A stretch of DNA of 52,052 nucleotides, from positions 1 to 52,052 of the forward strand of contig JAKLKA010000039.1 of NCBI GenBank assembly GCA_023150915.1, in the 5' to 3' direction. This stretch comes from Polyangiaceae bacterium (lineage in GTDB: Bacteria; Myxococcota_A; Polyangia; Polyangiales; Polyangiaceae). Positions within the stretch are counted from its first letter, which is position 1. Every line of letters begins with the position of its first letter. Under the pieces are notes generated by a model, which saw only the letters and a list, made by a program, of their open reading frames with translations, was not told the origin of the DNA and did no database searches. Positions 32,021 through 42,785 of this stretch are shown one piece after another. A program made the translations under genes and the position numbers.

Positions 32021-33583
32021 ATGGCCGACATGAGCCGAGGCGGGTTCTTGCTCGTTGTCGTGGCGGTCGCGGCTGCGGCGCTGGCGCAAGCGGCGTGCGC
32101 CGGCAGCACCGAGGACGACTCGACATTGTCGAGCGGCGGCACGGGCGGTTCCACGGGGGGAACCGGCGGGGCCGTGGGCGGCACCGGCGGAAGTCAGGTG
32201 TTCCCGAGCTGCACCGACGGTGCGAAGGGGGACAACGAGACCGACGTGGACTGCGGCGGCACCTGCCCGCCCTGTGCCGACAAGAAGAGCTGCAAGGCCA
32301 TCGAGGACTGCCTGTCGAAGATCTGCACCGACGGCGTGTGCGGTGGGTGCAGCGGAACGTCGCCGTGCCCGAACGCCATGGCGTGTGTCGCGGGGATCTG
32401 CCAGCCGTGCGCCAGCAACTCCGAGTGCGCCGCGGGTCAGGCGTGCAGCGCAGGCAAGTGTGGTTCGTGTGGTGGCAGCGGCGCCTGCGCGTCGGGCCAG
32501 GCATGCGTGGCGGGCAAGTGCGGGCCGTGCGGCAGCAGCGCCGACTGCGGCGGCGGTCAGGTGTGTGAGAGTGGGGCGTGCAAGCCGTGCGCCAGCGCCG
32601 GGCAATGTGCGCCCGGCCAGATCTGTCAGAACGGCGCGTGCGGGGCTTGTGCCAAGACAGGGGACTGCCCCAAGGGCCAGGCCTGCGTGGGCGGGGCGTG
32701 TGGCAACTGCACCGGCAACTCCGACTGCGATCCGGGCCAGGCCTGCGTCGGCGGGGTGTGCGGGCCGTGCAGCGGCAATGGTCAGTGCACTGCGGGGCAG
32801 GCCTGCATTGGAGGAAAGTGCGGCGCTTGCACCGCCACGGGGGATTGCCCGAAGGGGCAAGCCTGTGTGGCGGGCGTGTGCGGCGCGTGCACACTGGCGA
32901 GCCAGTGCGGCGGAACCGACGCCTGCGTGAACGGCGCCTGCACTGCGTGCTCGGTGACCTCGCAGTGCGGCGGCGGTGGGAAGGTGTGCGACGTCGGGCG
33001 CTGCCTGGCCGGCACCGAGGTGCAGATGTATCAGTGCCCGGCCTCGCCCAGCCTGGGCGGCGGCGCTTGGGGGTTCTACGGCTGCCAGAATCACGTGGCC
33101 AGCACGCCCACCTGCACGGTGATCGAATACCCGGCGACGCAATCGCTCAACTGCACACCGATCGGCAAGTTGGCGGTGGTCACCGCCAGCGCCGCCCCAG
33201 CCGCCGGAACCAGCCAGGTGCAGATGTATCAGTGTCCGCCCTCGCAAAGTCTGGGCGGCGGCGCGTGGGGCTTCTATGGGTGCCAGAATCACCTCTCGAG
33301 CACGCCCACCTGCACGGTGATCGAAGCGCCCCAGTCGCAGGCCTTCAACTGCACCGCGGTCGGCAAGATCTCGCTGTCGGCCTCGCCGCCCACGGCCCCC
33401 CCCGGCGGCAAGGTCATTCCCATGTTCCAGTGCCCCCCTTCACAGAGCTTGGGCGGTGGCGCGTGGGGCTTCTACGGTTGTCAAGGCCAGCTCGCCAGCA
33501 CCTCGAGCTGCACCATCATCGAGTACCCGACGACGCAGACCTTCAGTTGCACCGCCGCGGGCTCGATGGTGCTCGGCCCCTGA
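32021..33583 (+). CDS. Secreted Cys-repeat protein with three C-terminal WGFYGC repeats
   Basis: 520 residues, no whole-protein family recognised. A signal peptide, possibly with lipid attachment at C26, is followed by a Gly/Thr/Ser linker and a Cys-rich cap (about 65-106). Then come 11 repeats of 20 residues, C-x2-C-x5-C-x5-C, with GQAC and G near the end of each. The C-terminal part is three 66-residue repeats with the core SLGGGAWGFYGCQ and four Cys each (QCP, GCQ, SCT/TCT, NCT/SCT). It looks like a disulphide-rich extracellular rod with a three-unit head, perhaps an adhesin or matrix protein. ATG 32021 is chosen; ATG 32030 is also possible. Confidence 0.85.
   Translation: MADMSRGGFLLVVVAVAAAALAQAACAGSTEDDSTLSSGGTGGSTGGTGGAVGGTGGSQVFPSCTDGAKGDNETDVDCGGTCPPCADKKSCKAIEDCLSKICTDGVCGGCSGTSPCPNAMACVAGICQPCASNSECAAGQACSAGKCGSCGGSGACASGQACVAGKCGPCGSSADCGGGQVCESGACKPCASAGQCAPGQICQNGACGACAKTGDCPKGQACVGGACGNCTGNSDCDPGQACVGGVCGPCSGNGQCTAGQACIGGKCGACTATGDCPKGQACVAGVCGACTLASQCGGTDACVNGACTACSVTSQCGGGGKVCDVGRCLAGTEVQMYQCPASPSLGGGAWGFYGCQNHVASTPTCTVIEYPATQSLNCTPIGKLAVVTASAAPAAGTSQVQMYQCPPSQSLGGGAWGFYGCQNHLSSTPTCTVIEAPQSQAFNCTAVGKISLSASPPTAPPGGKVIPMFQCPPSQSLGGGAWGFYGCQGQLASTSSCTIIEYPTTQTFSCTAAGSMVLGP
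32339..33001 (+). repeat. Eleven tandem 60-base coding repeats (Cys-rich unit)
   Basis: Each unit encodes C-x2-C-x5-C-x5-C-x2-G-x; the last unit has one extra codon (63 bases). Phase is kept exactly at 60 bases, while the DNA between units has drifted, so the array is under protein-level selection. It is not a CRISPR array, as there are no unique spacers. Confidence 0.9.
33020..33583 (+). repeat. Three tandem 198-base coding repeats (WGFYGC unit)
   Basis: Units begin at 33020, 33218 and 33416, exactly 198 bases apart; the third is truncated by the stop. Each encodes QMYQCP (or PMFQCP), SLGGGAWGFYGCQ, a TCTVIE-like segment and a final NCT/SCT, then a variable Ala/Ser/Pro spacer. The first two units are the most alike. 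Confidence 0.88.
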
Positions 33584-33630
33584 CCCTCACTCGGGTTCCA
33601 TCGGCTCGACAAACGCCGTAGCGTTCCGCC

Positions 33631-34971
33631 ATGGACCCTCGGCAAGCGGATCTCGAAACCAAGCTCGACGCCCTGGAGAAGGCCCTCGCCACCTCCAAGT
33701 CGGCACAGGCGCTGTTCGACGCGGCAGAAGCGACGTCGCTGGCCCTCGAGTTCCGCGAGACCGACGCGATGATCGGTCTCGGCGCCCTCTCGCCAGAGCT
33801 GATCGAGCGCGCTCACGCGCTGGTCGAGCAGGCCCGTGCTCGGGCGGTGGAGGCCGGCGTGCCCGAAGCATGCTTGCAGGCGGCCGAAGCGATCTGGTTG
33901 GCCCGCGACGCGAAGCGCGCGAAGCGCGCCGTGGAGCTCACCGGTCGCGCCGGCGCCGAGCCCCGCGCCCAGCACTTGCTCGGGTTGTTCGCGTTCCACG
34001 GTTTCGGTCGGAAGAAGGATCTGGTCGAGAGCCTGGCGCGCCATCGGCAGGCTGCAGAGGGTGGCCACGCCGACGCGATGTTCGAGGTGTACGCGATGAT
34101 GTCCCAGGGGCTGGGTTGTTCCGCGGATCCGTTGGGTGCCGTGCCCTGGTGCGCGCGGGCGGCCAACGCCGGCAATGTCCGGGCAATGGCCAACCTGGGC
34201 GGGTTCTACGCCACGGGCGGCAGCGGCCTTGCCCACGACGAAACCAAGTCGCGCTTCTGGTACGACGCAGCGGCCCGCGGCGGGCACGGGCGCGCCGCGG
34301 CCACGTTGGGCGTGATGTATGCGCTCGGCACCGGCGCTCCGCGCTCGGTCGCCGACGCCACGCGCTACTTCGCGCTGGCCGACGAGATGGGCTTCGACTG
34401 GCGAAGCTTCGCGGAATCGGCGGGCGTGGATCTGGGCGACCTCTTGCGAGTCACGCTGGCGCCACCGCCCCGCGCTTCGGGGGCGGGCAAGCTGCCGCCG
34501 ATCCCCAAGTTGCCGGGCGCACCTCGGGTACCGAACCTGGGGAATGCGACCGCCATGCCGGCGCTGGCCCCGGCGAAGAAGCAGGCGCCGGCGAAGAAGA
34601 AGGCGCCCGCGAAGAAGCAGGCGCCGGCGAAGAAGAAGGCGCCGGCGAAGAAGCAGGCGCCCGCGAAGAAGCAGGCGCCGGTGAAGAAGAAGGCGCCGGC
34701 GAAGAAGCAGGCGCCGGCGAAGAAGAAGGCGCCGGCGAAGAAGAAGGCGCCCGCGAAGAAGCAGGCGCCCGCGAAGAAGCAGGCGCCGGTGAAGAAGCAG
34801 GCGCCGGCGAAGAAGAAGGCGCCGGTGAAGAAGAAGGCGCCGGCGAAGAAGAAGGCGCCGGCGAAGAAGAAGGCGCCGGTGAAGAAGAAGGCGCCGGCGA
34901 AGAAGCAGGCGCCGGCGAAGAAGCAGGCGCCGGCGAAGAAGCAGGCGCCGGCGAAGAAGCGCCGGAGCTAG
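33631..34971 (+). CDS. Sel1-repeat protein with (A/V)KK(Q/K)AP tail
   Basis: 446 residues. Residues 1-110 are helical. Residues about 111-270 contain about four Sel1-type repeats: RAQHLLGLFAFHGFGRKKDL, then DAMFEVYAMMSQGLGCS, VRAMANLGGFYATGGSG and RAAATLGVMYALGTGAP. These usually form protein-binding solenoids. After a Pro-rich hinge, the C-terminal 130 residues are 21 perfect-length hexapeptides of the type AKKQAP/AKKKAP ending in KKRRS. That tail is highly basic, like histone H1 and bacterial H1-like tails, so nucleic-acid or membrane binding is plausible but inferred. No signal peptide. Confidence 0.85.
   Translation: MDPRQADLETKLDALEKALATSKSAQALFDAAEATSLALEFRETDAMIGLGALSPELIERAHALVEQARARAVEAGVPEACLQAAEAIWLARDAKRAKRAVELTGRAGAEPRAQHLLGLFAFHGFGRKKDLVESLARHRQAAEGGHADAMFEVYAMMSQGLGCSADPLGAVPWCARAANAGNVRAMANLGGFYATGGSGLAHDETKSRFWYDAAARGGHGRAAATLGVMYALGTGAPRSVADATRYFALADEMGFDWRSFAESAGVDLGDLLRVTLAPPPRASGAGKLPPIPKLPGAPRVPNLGNATAMPALAPAKKQAPAKKKAPAKKQAPAKKKAPAKKQAPAKKQAPVKKKAPAKKQAPAKKKAPAKKKAPAKKQAPAKKQAPVKKQAPAKKKAPVKKKAPAKKKAPAKKKAPVKKKAPAKKQAPAKKQAPAKKQAPAKKRRS
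34573..34950 (+). repeat. Twenty-one tandem 18-base coding repeats
   Basis: The unit is GCGAAGAAGCAGGCGCCG with variants at three sites: GCG/GTG in codon 1, CAG/AAG in codon 4 and CCG/CCC in codon 6. The array stays in frame. Because units are nearly identical at the DNA level, copy number could change by slippage or recombination in steps of six residues. Confidence 0.93.
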
Positions 34972-34977
34972 GCCGCC

Positions 34978-35430
34978 GTGACGGACGAACACGACTTCGC
35001 CGAGACCATCAACCAGTCGCTGGGCGGTTGGAATCGCGCGATGGGGCTCTGCTTCACCCGCGCGACCGCGTCCAGCGTGACCGCCGAGCTCACCGTGGGC
35101 GCCGACCACCTTCAGCCCTACGGTATCGTCCACGGCGGCGTCTACGCCGGCATCATCGAGACGGTGTGCTCCACCGGCGCCGCGCTGGCCGCAGCGCGGA
35201 ACGGCCAGGTGGTCGTCGGCGTGGACAACCACTCGAGCTTTTTGCGGGCCACCCGGGCGGGCAAGCTCACCGTGAGCGCGACGCCGCTCACCCGGGGCCG
35301 GCGCACTCAGGTCTGGGATGGTCGGGTGGTGGACGCTGCCGGAACGCTGGTTGCCACCGGCCGCGTCCGGCTGATCTGCGTCGAGGGCGGCGCGGATCTG
35401 GCGGGCGAGCCCGTGGGCGTGAAAGCCTGA
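34978..35430 (+). CDS. PaaI-family hotdog thioesterase
   Basis: 150 residues, single hotdog domain, predicted to hydrolyse acyl- or aryl-CoA thioesters. The signature HLQPYGIVHGGVYAGIIETVCS carries the expected HGG turn and helix acid; VGVDNHSSFLRATRAGKLTVSA is the second conserved strand pair. The GTG start lies six bases after the Sel1 gene stop, so the two are likely co-transcribed, though no functional link is apparent. It could belong to phenylacetate-type or quinone-precursor metabolism, but no neighbouring genes decide this. Confidence 0.88.
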   Translation: MTDEHDFAETINQSLGGWNRAMGLCFTRATASSVTAELTVGADHLQPYGIVHGGVYAGIIETVCSTGAALAAARNGQVVVGVDNHSSFLRATRAGKLTVSATPLTRGRRTQVWDGRVVDAAGTLVATGRVRLICVEGGADLAGEPVGVKA

Positions 35431-35440
35431 AATGAAAAAC

Positions 35441-35462
35441 GGGGTCGACCGAAGTCGACCCC
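35441..35462 (-). terminator. Terminator with UUCG loop for the pyrophosphatase gene
   Basis: A perfect nine-base stem (GGGGTCGAC and complement) encloses four bases that read TTCG on the minus strand, an extra-stable tetraloop closed by C and G, followed by CGTTTTTCATT. It ends the leftward pyrophosphatase gene at 35488. On the plus strand it may also halt the thioesterase transcript. Confidence 0.85.
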
Positions 35463-35487
35463 GCTCTCAGCGCCGAGGCGCTCTCTC

Positions 35488-37980
<2,493 letters not shown>

Positions 37981-37989
37981 ATCGTTCAA

Positions 37990-38007
37990 CCTCCGCTTTC
38001 GCGGAGG
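37990..38007 (-). promoter_or_regulatory. Hairpin masking the ribosome binding site of the pyrophosphatase gene
   Basis: On the minus strand CCTCCGC-GAAA-GCGGAGG forms a perfect seven-base stem with a GNRA tetraloop. Its 3' arm contains the GGAGG Shine-Dalgarno sequence, nine bases before the ATG. Closing it would block translation; a protein, temperature or ligand could open it. Structure seen, control inferred. Confidence 0.6.
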
Positions 38008-38119
38008 CGAGCTTCCACGTCCGGCCGGAAAGCCGAGCACCAGGTGGGCAGCTCGGAGTTCCGTTCGAAGCGCTTGGCCTCGCCTCGCCCCCCCTACAGC
38101 AGGGGGAGAAACTGCGCGC

Positions 38120-38148
38120 GCTTTAGCAGAGTCCGCCTCGGTCGCCAA
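38120..38148 (-). promoter_or_regulatory. Weak candidate promoter for the pyrophosphatase gene
   Basis: Minus-strand TTGGCG (38148-38143), 17-base spacer, TAAAGC (38125-38120). The predicted leader of about 130 bases would include the masking hairpin at 37990-38007. The -10 box is poor. Confidence 0.28.
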
Positions 38149-38203
38149 TGGCTGTCCTGCGGCTGACCACTAAGTAGGCGGATGTAGGCAGGAAGTCGGG
38201 GGC

Positions 38204-39145
38204 TCAGCCCTTGACCGCCAGCGCGATCAGGAAAGCTGCGTAGCCAGCGACCAGCACCGCCCCCTCGACCCGCTGGATGCGACGCGCCGTCCGCATGCTG
38301 ACCACCGCGACCCCGGTCAGAGCTGCCATGGCGACGAGGTCGAATCGCACGGCGGCCAGCGACCCTTCGATTGGGTGTGCCAACGCGGTCACGCCGAGAA
38401 TGAGCAGCACGTTGAAGATGTTCGAGCCGAGCACGTTGCCGACGGCGATCTCGGACTCGCCGCGCAGAGCCGCGACCAGTGACGCGGCGAGCTCGGGCAG
38501 GCTGGTTCCGACCGCGACCACCGTCAGGCCCACCAGGCGCTCGCTCATGCCGAAGCGCAGCGCCAGCCCCACGGCTCCGTCGACGAACAGCTTGCCGCCG
38601 CCGAGCAACAGCGCCAGCCCCAGCACCACGAACGCGGCGAGCGCCGGACGGCTGTGGCGGGGCGGCGGCTCGGTGTCGGTGTGCTTGGGCGCCCCCGAAG
38701 GGGTCACCGCCTTCAGCGTGACGCGCGTGAAGGCGATTGCCCCGAGCAGCAGCGCGGCCCCTTCCACGCGGCCAATGACCCCGTTCCAGAGCACGAGCGG
38801 CAATACGCCCAACGTGAGCAAAACGGTGGGTAGCTCGCGCCGCATCAGGCCCGCCTGCACGTTGGGGGGCGAGATGATGGCGGTGAGACCCAAGATCACG
38901 CCCAGGTTGGCGATGTTCGAGCCCATCACGTTGCCCAGGGCAAGCGCGCTCTTGCCGTCGACGGCCGACACCAGGCTCACCACCAGCTCGGGCATGCTGG
39001 TGCCGTAGGCCACCACCGTGAGCCCGACTGCCAGACGTGAGACCCCCATCGCACGTGCCAGCCCCGAAGCGCCCCGCACCAGCCACTCGGCGCCGAAGTA
39101 CAGCCCCACGGAGCCAAGCGCGAGGAAGATCAGGTCCGTGGTCAT
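38204..39145 (-). CDS. Calcium/sodium antiporter family protein (CaCA, YrbG-like)
   Basis: 313 residues, ten helices in two inverted halves. The two alpha repeats carry the ion-binding motif: GTSMPELVVSLVSA (48-61) and GTSLPELAASLVAA (about 210-223), each followed by the GNVMGSNIANLGVILG or GNVLGSNIFNVLLILG helix. These are characteristic of K+-independent Na+/Ca2+ exchangers. The middle loop (around 150-165) is short, hydrophilic and rich in Pro/His. It points the same way as the pyrophosphatase, 223 bases upstream of it. Both are cation-handling proteins, but separate transcription is likely. Confidence 0.93.
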   Translation of the reverse strand: MTTDLIFLALGSVGLYFGAEWLVRGASGLARAMGVSRLAVGLTVVAYGTSMPELVVSLVSAVDGKSALALGNVMGSNIANLGVILGLTAIISPPNVQAGLMRRELPTVLLTLGVLPLVLWNGVIGRVEGAALLLGAIAFTRVTLKAVTPSGAPKHTDTEPPPRHSRPALAAFVVLGLALLLGGGKLFVDGAVGLALRFGMSERLVGLTVVAVGTSLPELAASLVAALRGESEIAVGNVLGSNIFNVLLILGVTALAHPIEGSLAAVRFDLVAMAALTGVAVVSMRTARRIQRVEGAVLVAGYAAFLIALAVKG

Positions 39146-39168
39146 TGCGGAAGCACAGCCTGCGAGCC

Positions 39169-39804
39169 TCAGTCGAGCGCCACGCTCAGCAGAGTGACCT
39201 GGTGGCCGATGCTGCTGGTCTCGACCAGCGCCGCGCTGGCGTAGCCGGTGGCGGGGTTCTCACCCACGCTGCCGACCCCGACGATGTGCGCGTCCGGCAG
39301 CCTGCGCTCGAAGGGCACGTGGCAGCCGCCGCACACGATGATGTCGGCCATGTCGTCGCCCACGAGTGCGTTCATCTCGTCGTCGGTCATCTCGGGCGAG
39401 AACGGCTCGGTGGGATCGGTGGGCGAGCCGTGGACCACCAGGAGCTCGTCGTCGTTTTCGAGGGGAATGCGTGCCAGCGGCGGCAACTTGGCGACGCGGG
39501 CAATGATCAGCTCGCCGACCTCGCGGTGGACCTCGCGCAGGCGCGCGATGCGCTGCCGCTCGGTGCTGGTGGTGGCCGACAGCTTGTCGGGGTCGACGCG
39601 GGTGAGGGCGCGATCTCCGATGCCCTGGACGCACACCGCTTTGTGCTCGGTGAGCAGCTTCCATACCGCCAGGGGGTCGGGGCCGGGGAAGAGGTGGTCC
39701 CCGCAGGCGACGAGCTGATCGAAACCCAAGCCGCCGGCGTACTCGAGCACGCTCTTCAAGGCCCTGGCGTGGCCGTGGATGTCCGAGACGCAGAGAAACC
39801 GCAT
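39169..39804 (-). CDS. Metallophosphoesterase-like protein with altered active site
   Basis: 211 residues of the calcineurin-like/YfcE fold. The first metal motif SDIHGH (D8, H10), CGDH (D36) and VVHGSP (H125) are present. However, the usual GNHD block reads GIGD (61-64), losing the metal-binding Asn and catalytic His, and the usual GHTH reads GGCH (159-162), losing the first His. It may bind metal weakly or have become a binding or regulatory protein. ATG 39804 is close to a candidate promoter. It is divergent from glnE. Confidence 0.85.
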   Translation of the reverse strand: MRFLCVSDIHGHARALKSVLEYAGGLGFDQLVACGDHLFPGPDPLAVWKLLTEHKAVCVQGIGDRALTRVDPDKLSATTSTERQRIARLREVHREVGELIIARVAKLPPLARIPLENDDELLVVHGSPTDPTEPFSPEMTDDEMNALVGDDMADIIVCGGCHVPFERRLPDAHIVGVGSVGENPATGYASAALVETSSIGHQVTLLSVALD

Positions 39805-39816
39805 GGGGCGCCTCGG

Positions 39817-39845
39817 ACTCTAGCGGAGACCGTCGCCGCTGGCGA
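39817..39845 (-). promoter_or_regulatory. Weak candidate promoter for the metallophosphoesterase-like gene
   Basis: Minus-strand TCGCCA (39845-39840), 17-base spacer, TAGAGT (39822-39817). It predicts a leader of only about six bases before the ATG at 39804. Confidence 0.3.
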
Positions 39846-39865
39846 TCCATGCTAACTCGACCCGA

Positions 39866-42751
39866 GTGTCGTCCGAGAGCTTGCTCGCCCGCGCTCGCGC
39901 CATCGACCCCGATCGCGCCAAGAGCCGTGAGCGCGAGCTCGGGACCGAACGTGGGCTGGCGGTGTTGCTCTCGACCGCCTTCCCACCGCTCAGGCCCGTC
40001 CTGGGCTGGCAGGTCGAGGCACTCGACGAGATCGCCCGTGCGGGGTGGCGGGGGCGCCGGCAACGTCAGGACTTGCTGGTGCGGCTTCTGGCGGCGGTGG
40101 GCGAGCTCTCCGACCCGAGCGCCGTCCAGGTCAGACTGCGGCGAGCGGTCTGGGCCGAGCGCGCGCGCATAGCGCTGCGCGAGCTTCTACCGGCGCGGCT
40201 CGGGGGCGCCAGCATCGACGTGACCGCCGCCGAGCTGTCCGATCTGGCCGAGACCGCCATCGAGGTCGCCCTGGCCGAGGCCAGGCAGCACGTTGCGCTG
40301 CGCTTCGCCGAGCCGCGGCTCGAGAGCGGCGAACCGTCGGCCATCGTCTGCTTGGGCATGGGCAAGCTGGGCGGGCACGAGCTCAACGCCGGGTCGGACG
40401 TCGACCTGATTTTCGTCTACGACAGCGACGAGGGCGCGGCAGGTGAGCTCACGCTCCACGACTTCTGGACTCGCGTGGTGCGCCGTGCGGTGGCAACCAT
40501 CGAGGCGCCGACGGCCGACGGTATGGTCTGGCGGGTCGATCTGCGCCTGCGCCCCGAGGGCTCGCAAGGCCCCATCGTGAACAGCGTGGCGGCGTCCGAG
40601 CGCTACTACGAGACCTGGGGTCGCCTGTGGGAGCGGGCCGCCATGTTGCGCGCGCGTCCGGTGGCCGGCAAGAGCGAGCTCGGGCGTGTGATCGAGCGCG
40701 AGCTGATCGGCCCCTTCGTGTTCCGCCGCGAGCCCGACCCGGCCATCTTCGGCGCGATGTCGTCGCTGGTCGAGCAGTCGCGCGCCGAGCTCTCGACCTG
40801 CCCCGAGCGCGACGTGAAGCTCGGGCCCGGCGGCATTCGTGAGGCCGAGTTCTTCGTGCAGAGCCTGCAGCTGTTCTGGGGCGGGCGTGAGCCCAGCCTT
40901 CGGGTCACCGGCACCTTGCCGGCGCTCAACCGGCTGCGCGCCCGAGGTTTCGTCACCGATCGCGAGATGCGCAGCGTCGCCGGGGCGTACCGGTTCTTGC
41001 GCCGGGTCGAGCATCACATTCAGTGGCTCACCGGCGTGCAGACCCACAACCTGCCCGAGGCCGAGCACGATCTCGACCTCTTGGCGCGGACGCTGGAGCA
41101 CGCCGACGGCGCGTCGCTGCGTGAAGAGCTGGACGCGGCGCGCGCGCGCGTGCACCGCCTGTTCCGCTCGCTCACGCCCGGCGGCCCCCCACCGCTGGCT
41201 CGACATCACGTGCTGATCCAGCGGCTCGACACCGGCGACCCGGCGCTGGTCGAGGTCGTGGAGCAGACCCTGGGCAGCGCCGACGTGGCCGAGCACCTGC
41301 GAGCGCTGGCGCGTCGCCCCGACGGCCTGTTCGGCTCGCACACCCGCGAGCACCACCCGAACCTCGCCGACCAGGTCCTCGATGCCATCGCCGAGTCACC
41401 CGATCCCGAGCAGGCGGCCCGCTCGTTGCGCTCGCTGCTCGGGCGATTCACCCACCCCGGCGCCTACGTCACGCTCTTGGCGGACGAGCCGCGGGCACTG
41501 GCGCGGCTGCTGTGGGTGGTGGGGGCCAGCGCGTTCGTCAGCGATGCCATCGTCAGCAGGCCCGAGCTGGCCGATGTGGTGCTGTTCGGTCGCGACGGGG
41601 TTCCCGATCCGCGCGGTTTGGTTCGGGCCGAGATCGATCGGGCCGAGTCGAGCGCCGGCGAGGACGACTACGAGCGACGCGATCGGTTCGTGCAGGCCAT
41701 CCGCCGGGCAAAGCGTCGGGTGATGGTCGAGGTGGCGGTGGCCGACCTGGCCGGGATCTTGTCCACCCGCGACGCGACGCGACTGCTCTCCGAGCTGGCG
41801 GATGAAACCGTGGAGAGCGCGGTGCGCTTCGAGATGGGCGGCGCGCCCCAGGGGCTCGCCGTGATTGCCGTGGGCAAGCTGGGCGGTCGCGAGATCGGCT
41901 ACGGCTCGGATCTGGACGTGCTGTTCGTCTACGACCCGGCGGCGGCGCCGGCCGACCGGGACCCCGGCGAGCACTTCGTCCGCGTCGCCCAGCGCATCAT
42001 CCGCCTGATCAGCGAGGCACACCCCGCCGGGCCCGGCTACGAGCTCGACACACGCCTGAGGCCCTCGGGCTCTCACGGCATGCTGGTGACCTCGCTGGCG
42101 TCGTTCGCGCGGTACCACGGCGTTGCGCTGACCCCCGACGCCGCCGGCCCCGCCGTGCAGTCGTCCGGAGCCCCCTGGGAGCGGCAGGCGCTGATCCGCG
42201 CCCGGGGCTGTGCTGGCGACCCCGGATTGGTCGCCCAGGTGATGCGGGTCGCGGCGCGGGCGGCCTACGAGGCCGGCGCGCCGCCGGTAGAGGAGATGCA
42301 TCGCCTGCGGTCGCGCATGGAGGTCGAGCTGGGGCGCGAGCGCGACGGGCGTTACGATCTGAAGACCGGCCGGGGCGGGCTGCTCGACATCGAGTTCCTG
42401 ACGCAGTGGCTCCAGATGCGCCACGGCAAAGATCCGCGCGTGCGCTCGCCGGACACCGGCGAGGCGCTGGAGGCCCTGGCCAGCTGCGGGTACCTGCCGC
42501 GCCCCGAGTTCGAGACGCTGCGCGAGGCCTATGCCTTCCTCCGGCGCCTCGAGCAACGCATCCACGTCTTGCACGCCACCAGCGCCACGGTGCTCGACGT
42601 GCGCGCGCCGGGGCTCACGCAGCTGGCACGCCGCATGGGCATGCACGACAGCGGCGGTCGCACCGGGGTCGACGAGCTGCTCGAGCGTTACCGCGACGTC
42701 ACCGATGCGGTGCGGGGCGCCTACGAGCGAGTGCTGGCGATTCCGGCTTGA
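39866..42751 (+). CDS. glnE: Bifunctional glutamine synthetase adenylyltransferase/deadenylase
   Basis: Adds and removes AMP on glutamine synthetase in response to nitrogen status through PII. 961 residues, full length for GlnE. The two nucleotidyltransferase domains are clear: N-terminal MGKLGGHELNAGSDVDLIF (D178, D180) for removal and C-terminal VGKLGGREIGYGSDLDVLF (D682, D684) for addition, each followed by its helical domain (GGIREAEFFVQSLQL and GGLLDIEFLTQWLQM). GTG start. glnA, glnB and glnD are not in this window. Confidence 0.96.
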   Translation: MSSESLLARARAIDPDRAKSRERELGTERGLAVLLSTAFPPLRPVLGWQVEALDEIARAGWRGRRQRQDLLVRLLAAVGELSDPSAVQVRLRRAVWAERARIALRELLPARLGGASIDVTAAELSDLAETAIEVALAEARQHVALRFAEPRLESGEPSAIVCLGMGKLGGHELNAGSDVDLIFVYDSDEGAAGELTLHDFWTRVVRRAVATIEAPTADGMVWRVDLRLRPEGSQGPIVNSVAASERYYETWGRLWERAAMLRARPVAGKSELGRVIERELIGPFVFRREPDPAIFGAMSSLVEQSRAELSTCPERDVKLGPGGIREAEFFVQSLQLFWGGREPSLRVTGTLPALNRLRARGFVTDREMRSVAGAYRFLRRVEHHIQWLTGVQTHNLPEAEHDLDLLARTLEHADGASLREELDAARARVHRLFRSLTPGGPPPLARHHVLIQRLDTGDPALVEVVEQTLGSADVAEHLRALARRPDGLFGSHTREHHPNLADQVLDAIAESPDPEQAARSLRSLLGRFTHPGAYVTLLADEPRALARLLWVVGASAFVSDAIVSRPELADVVLFGRDGVPDPRGLVRAEIDRAESSAGEDDYERRDRFVQAIRRAKRRVMVEVAVADLAGILSTRDATRLLSELADETVESAVRFEMGGAPQGLAVIAVGKLGGREIGYGSDLDVLFVYDPAAAPADRDPGEHFVRVAQRIIRLISEAHPAGPGYELDTRLRPSGSHGMLVTSLASFARYHGVALTPDAAGPAVQSSGAPWERQALIRARGCAGDPGLVAQVMRVAARAAYEAGAPPVEEMHRLRSRMEVELGRERDGRYDLKTGRGGLLDIEFLTQWLQMRHGKDPRVRSPDTGEALEALASCGYLPRPEFETLREAYAFLRRLEQRIHVLHATSATVLDVRAPGLTQLARRMGMHDSGGRTGVDELLERYRDVTDAVRGAYERVLAIPA

Positions 42752-42785
42752 TGTGCGCCCTGACCCGGCGCACCCTTCGAGGCGC

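Noticed and set aside
32339-33001. Possible CRISPR array (regular 60-base spacing)
   Set aside because: The repeats are coding, keep Cys codons in frame, and have no unique spacers or cas genes nearby.
34573-34950. Possible CRISPR or replication iterons (18-base tandem repeats)
   Set aside because: The units are head-to-tail, in frame and encode AKK(Q/K)AP; no origin genes are near.
33481-35232. Minus-strand frame with Leu/Arg repeats (583 codons)
   Set aside because: The LLLRRRL pattern is simply the reverse reading of the AKKQAP codons; the Sel1 gene is on the plus strand.
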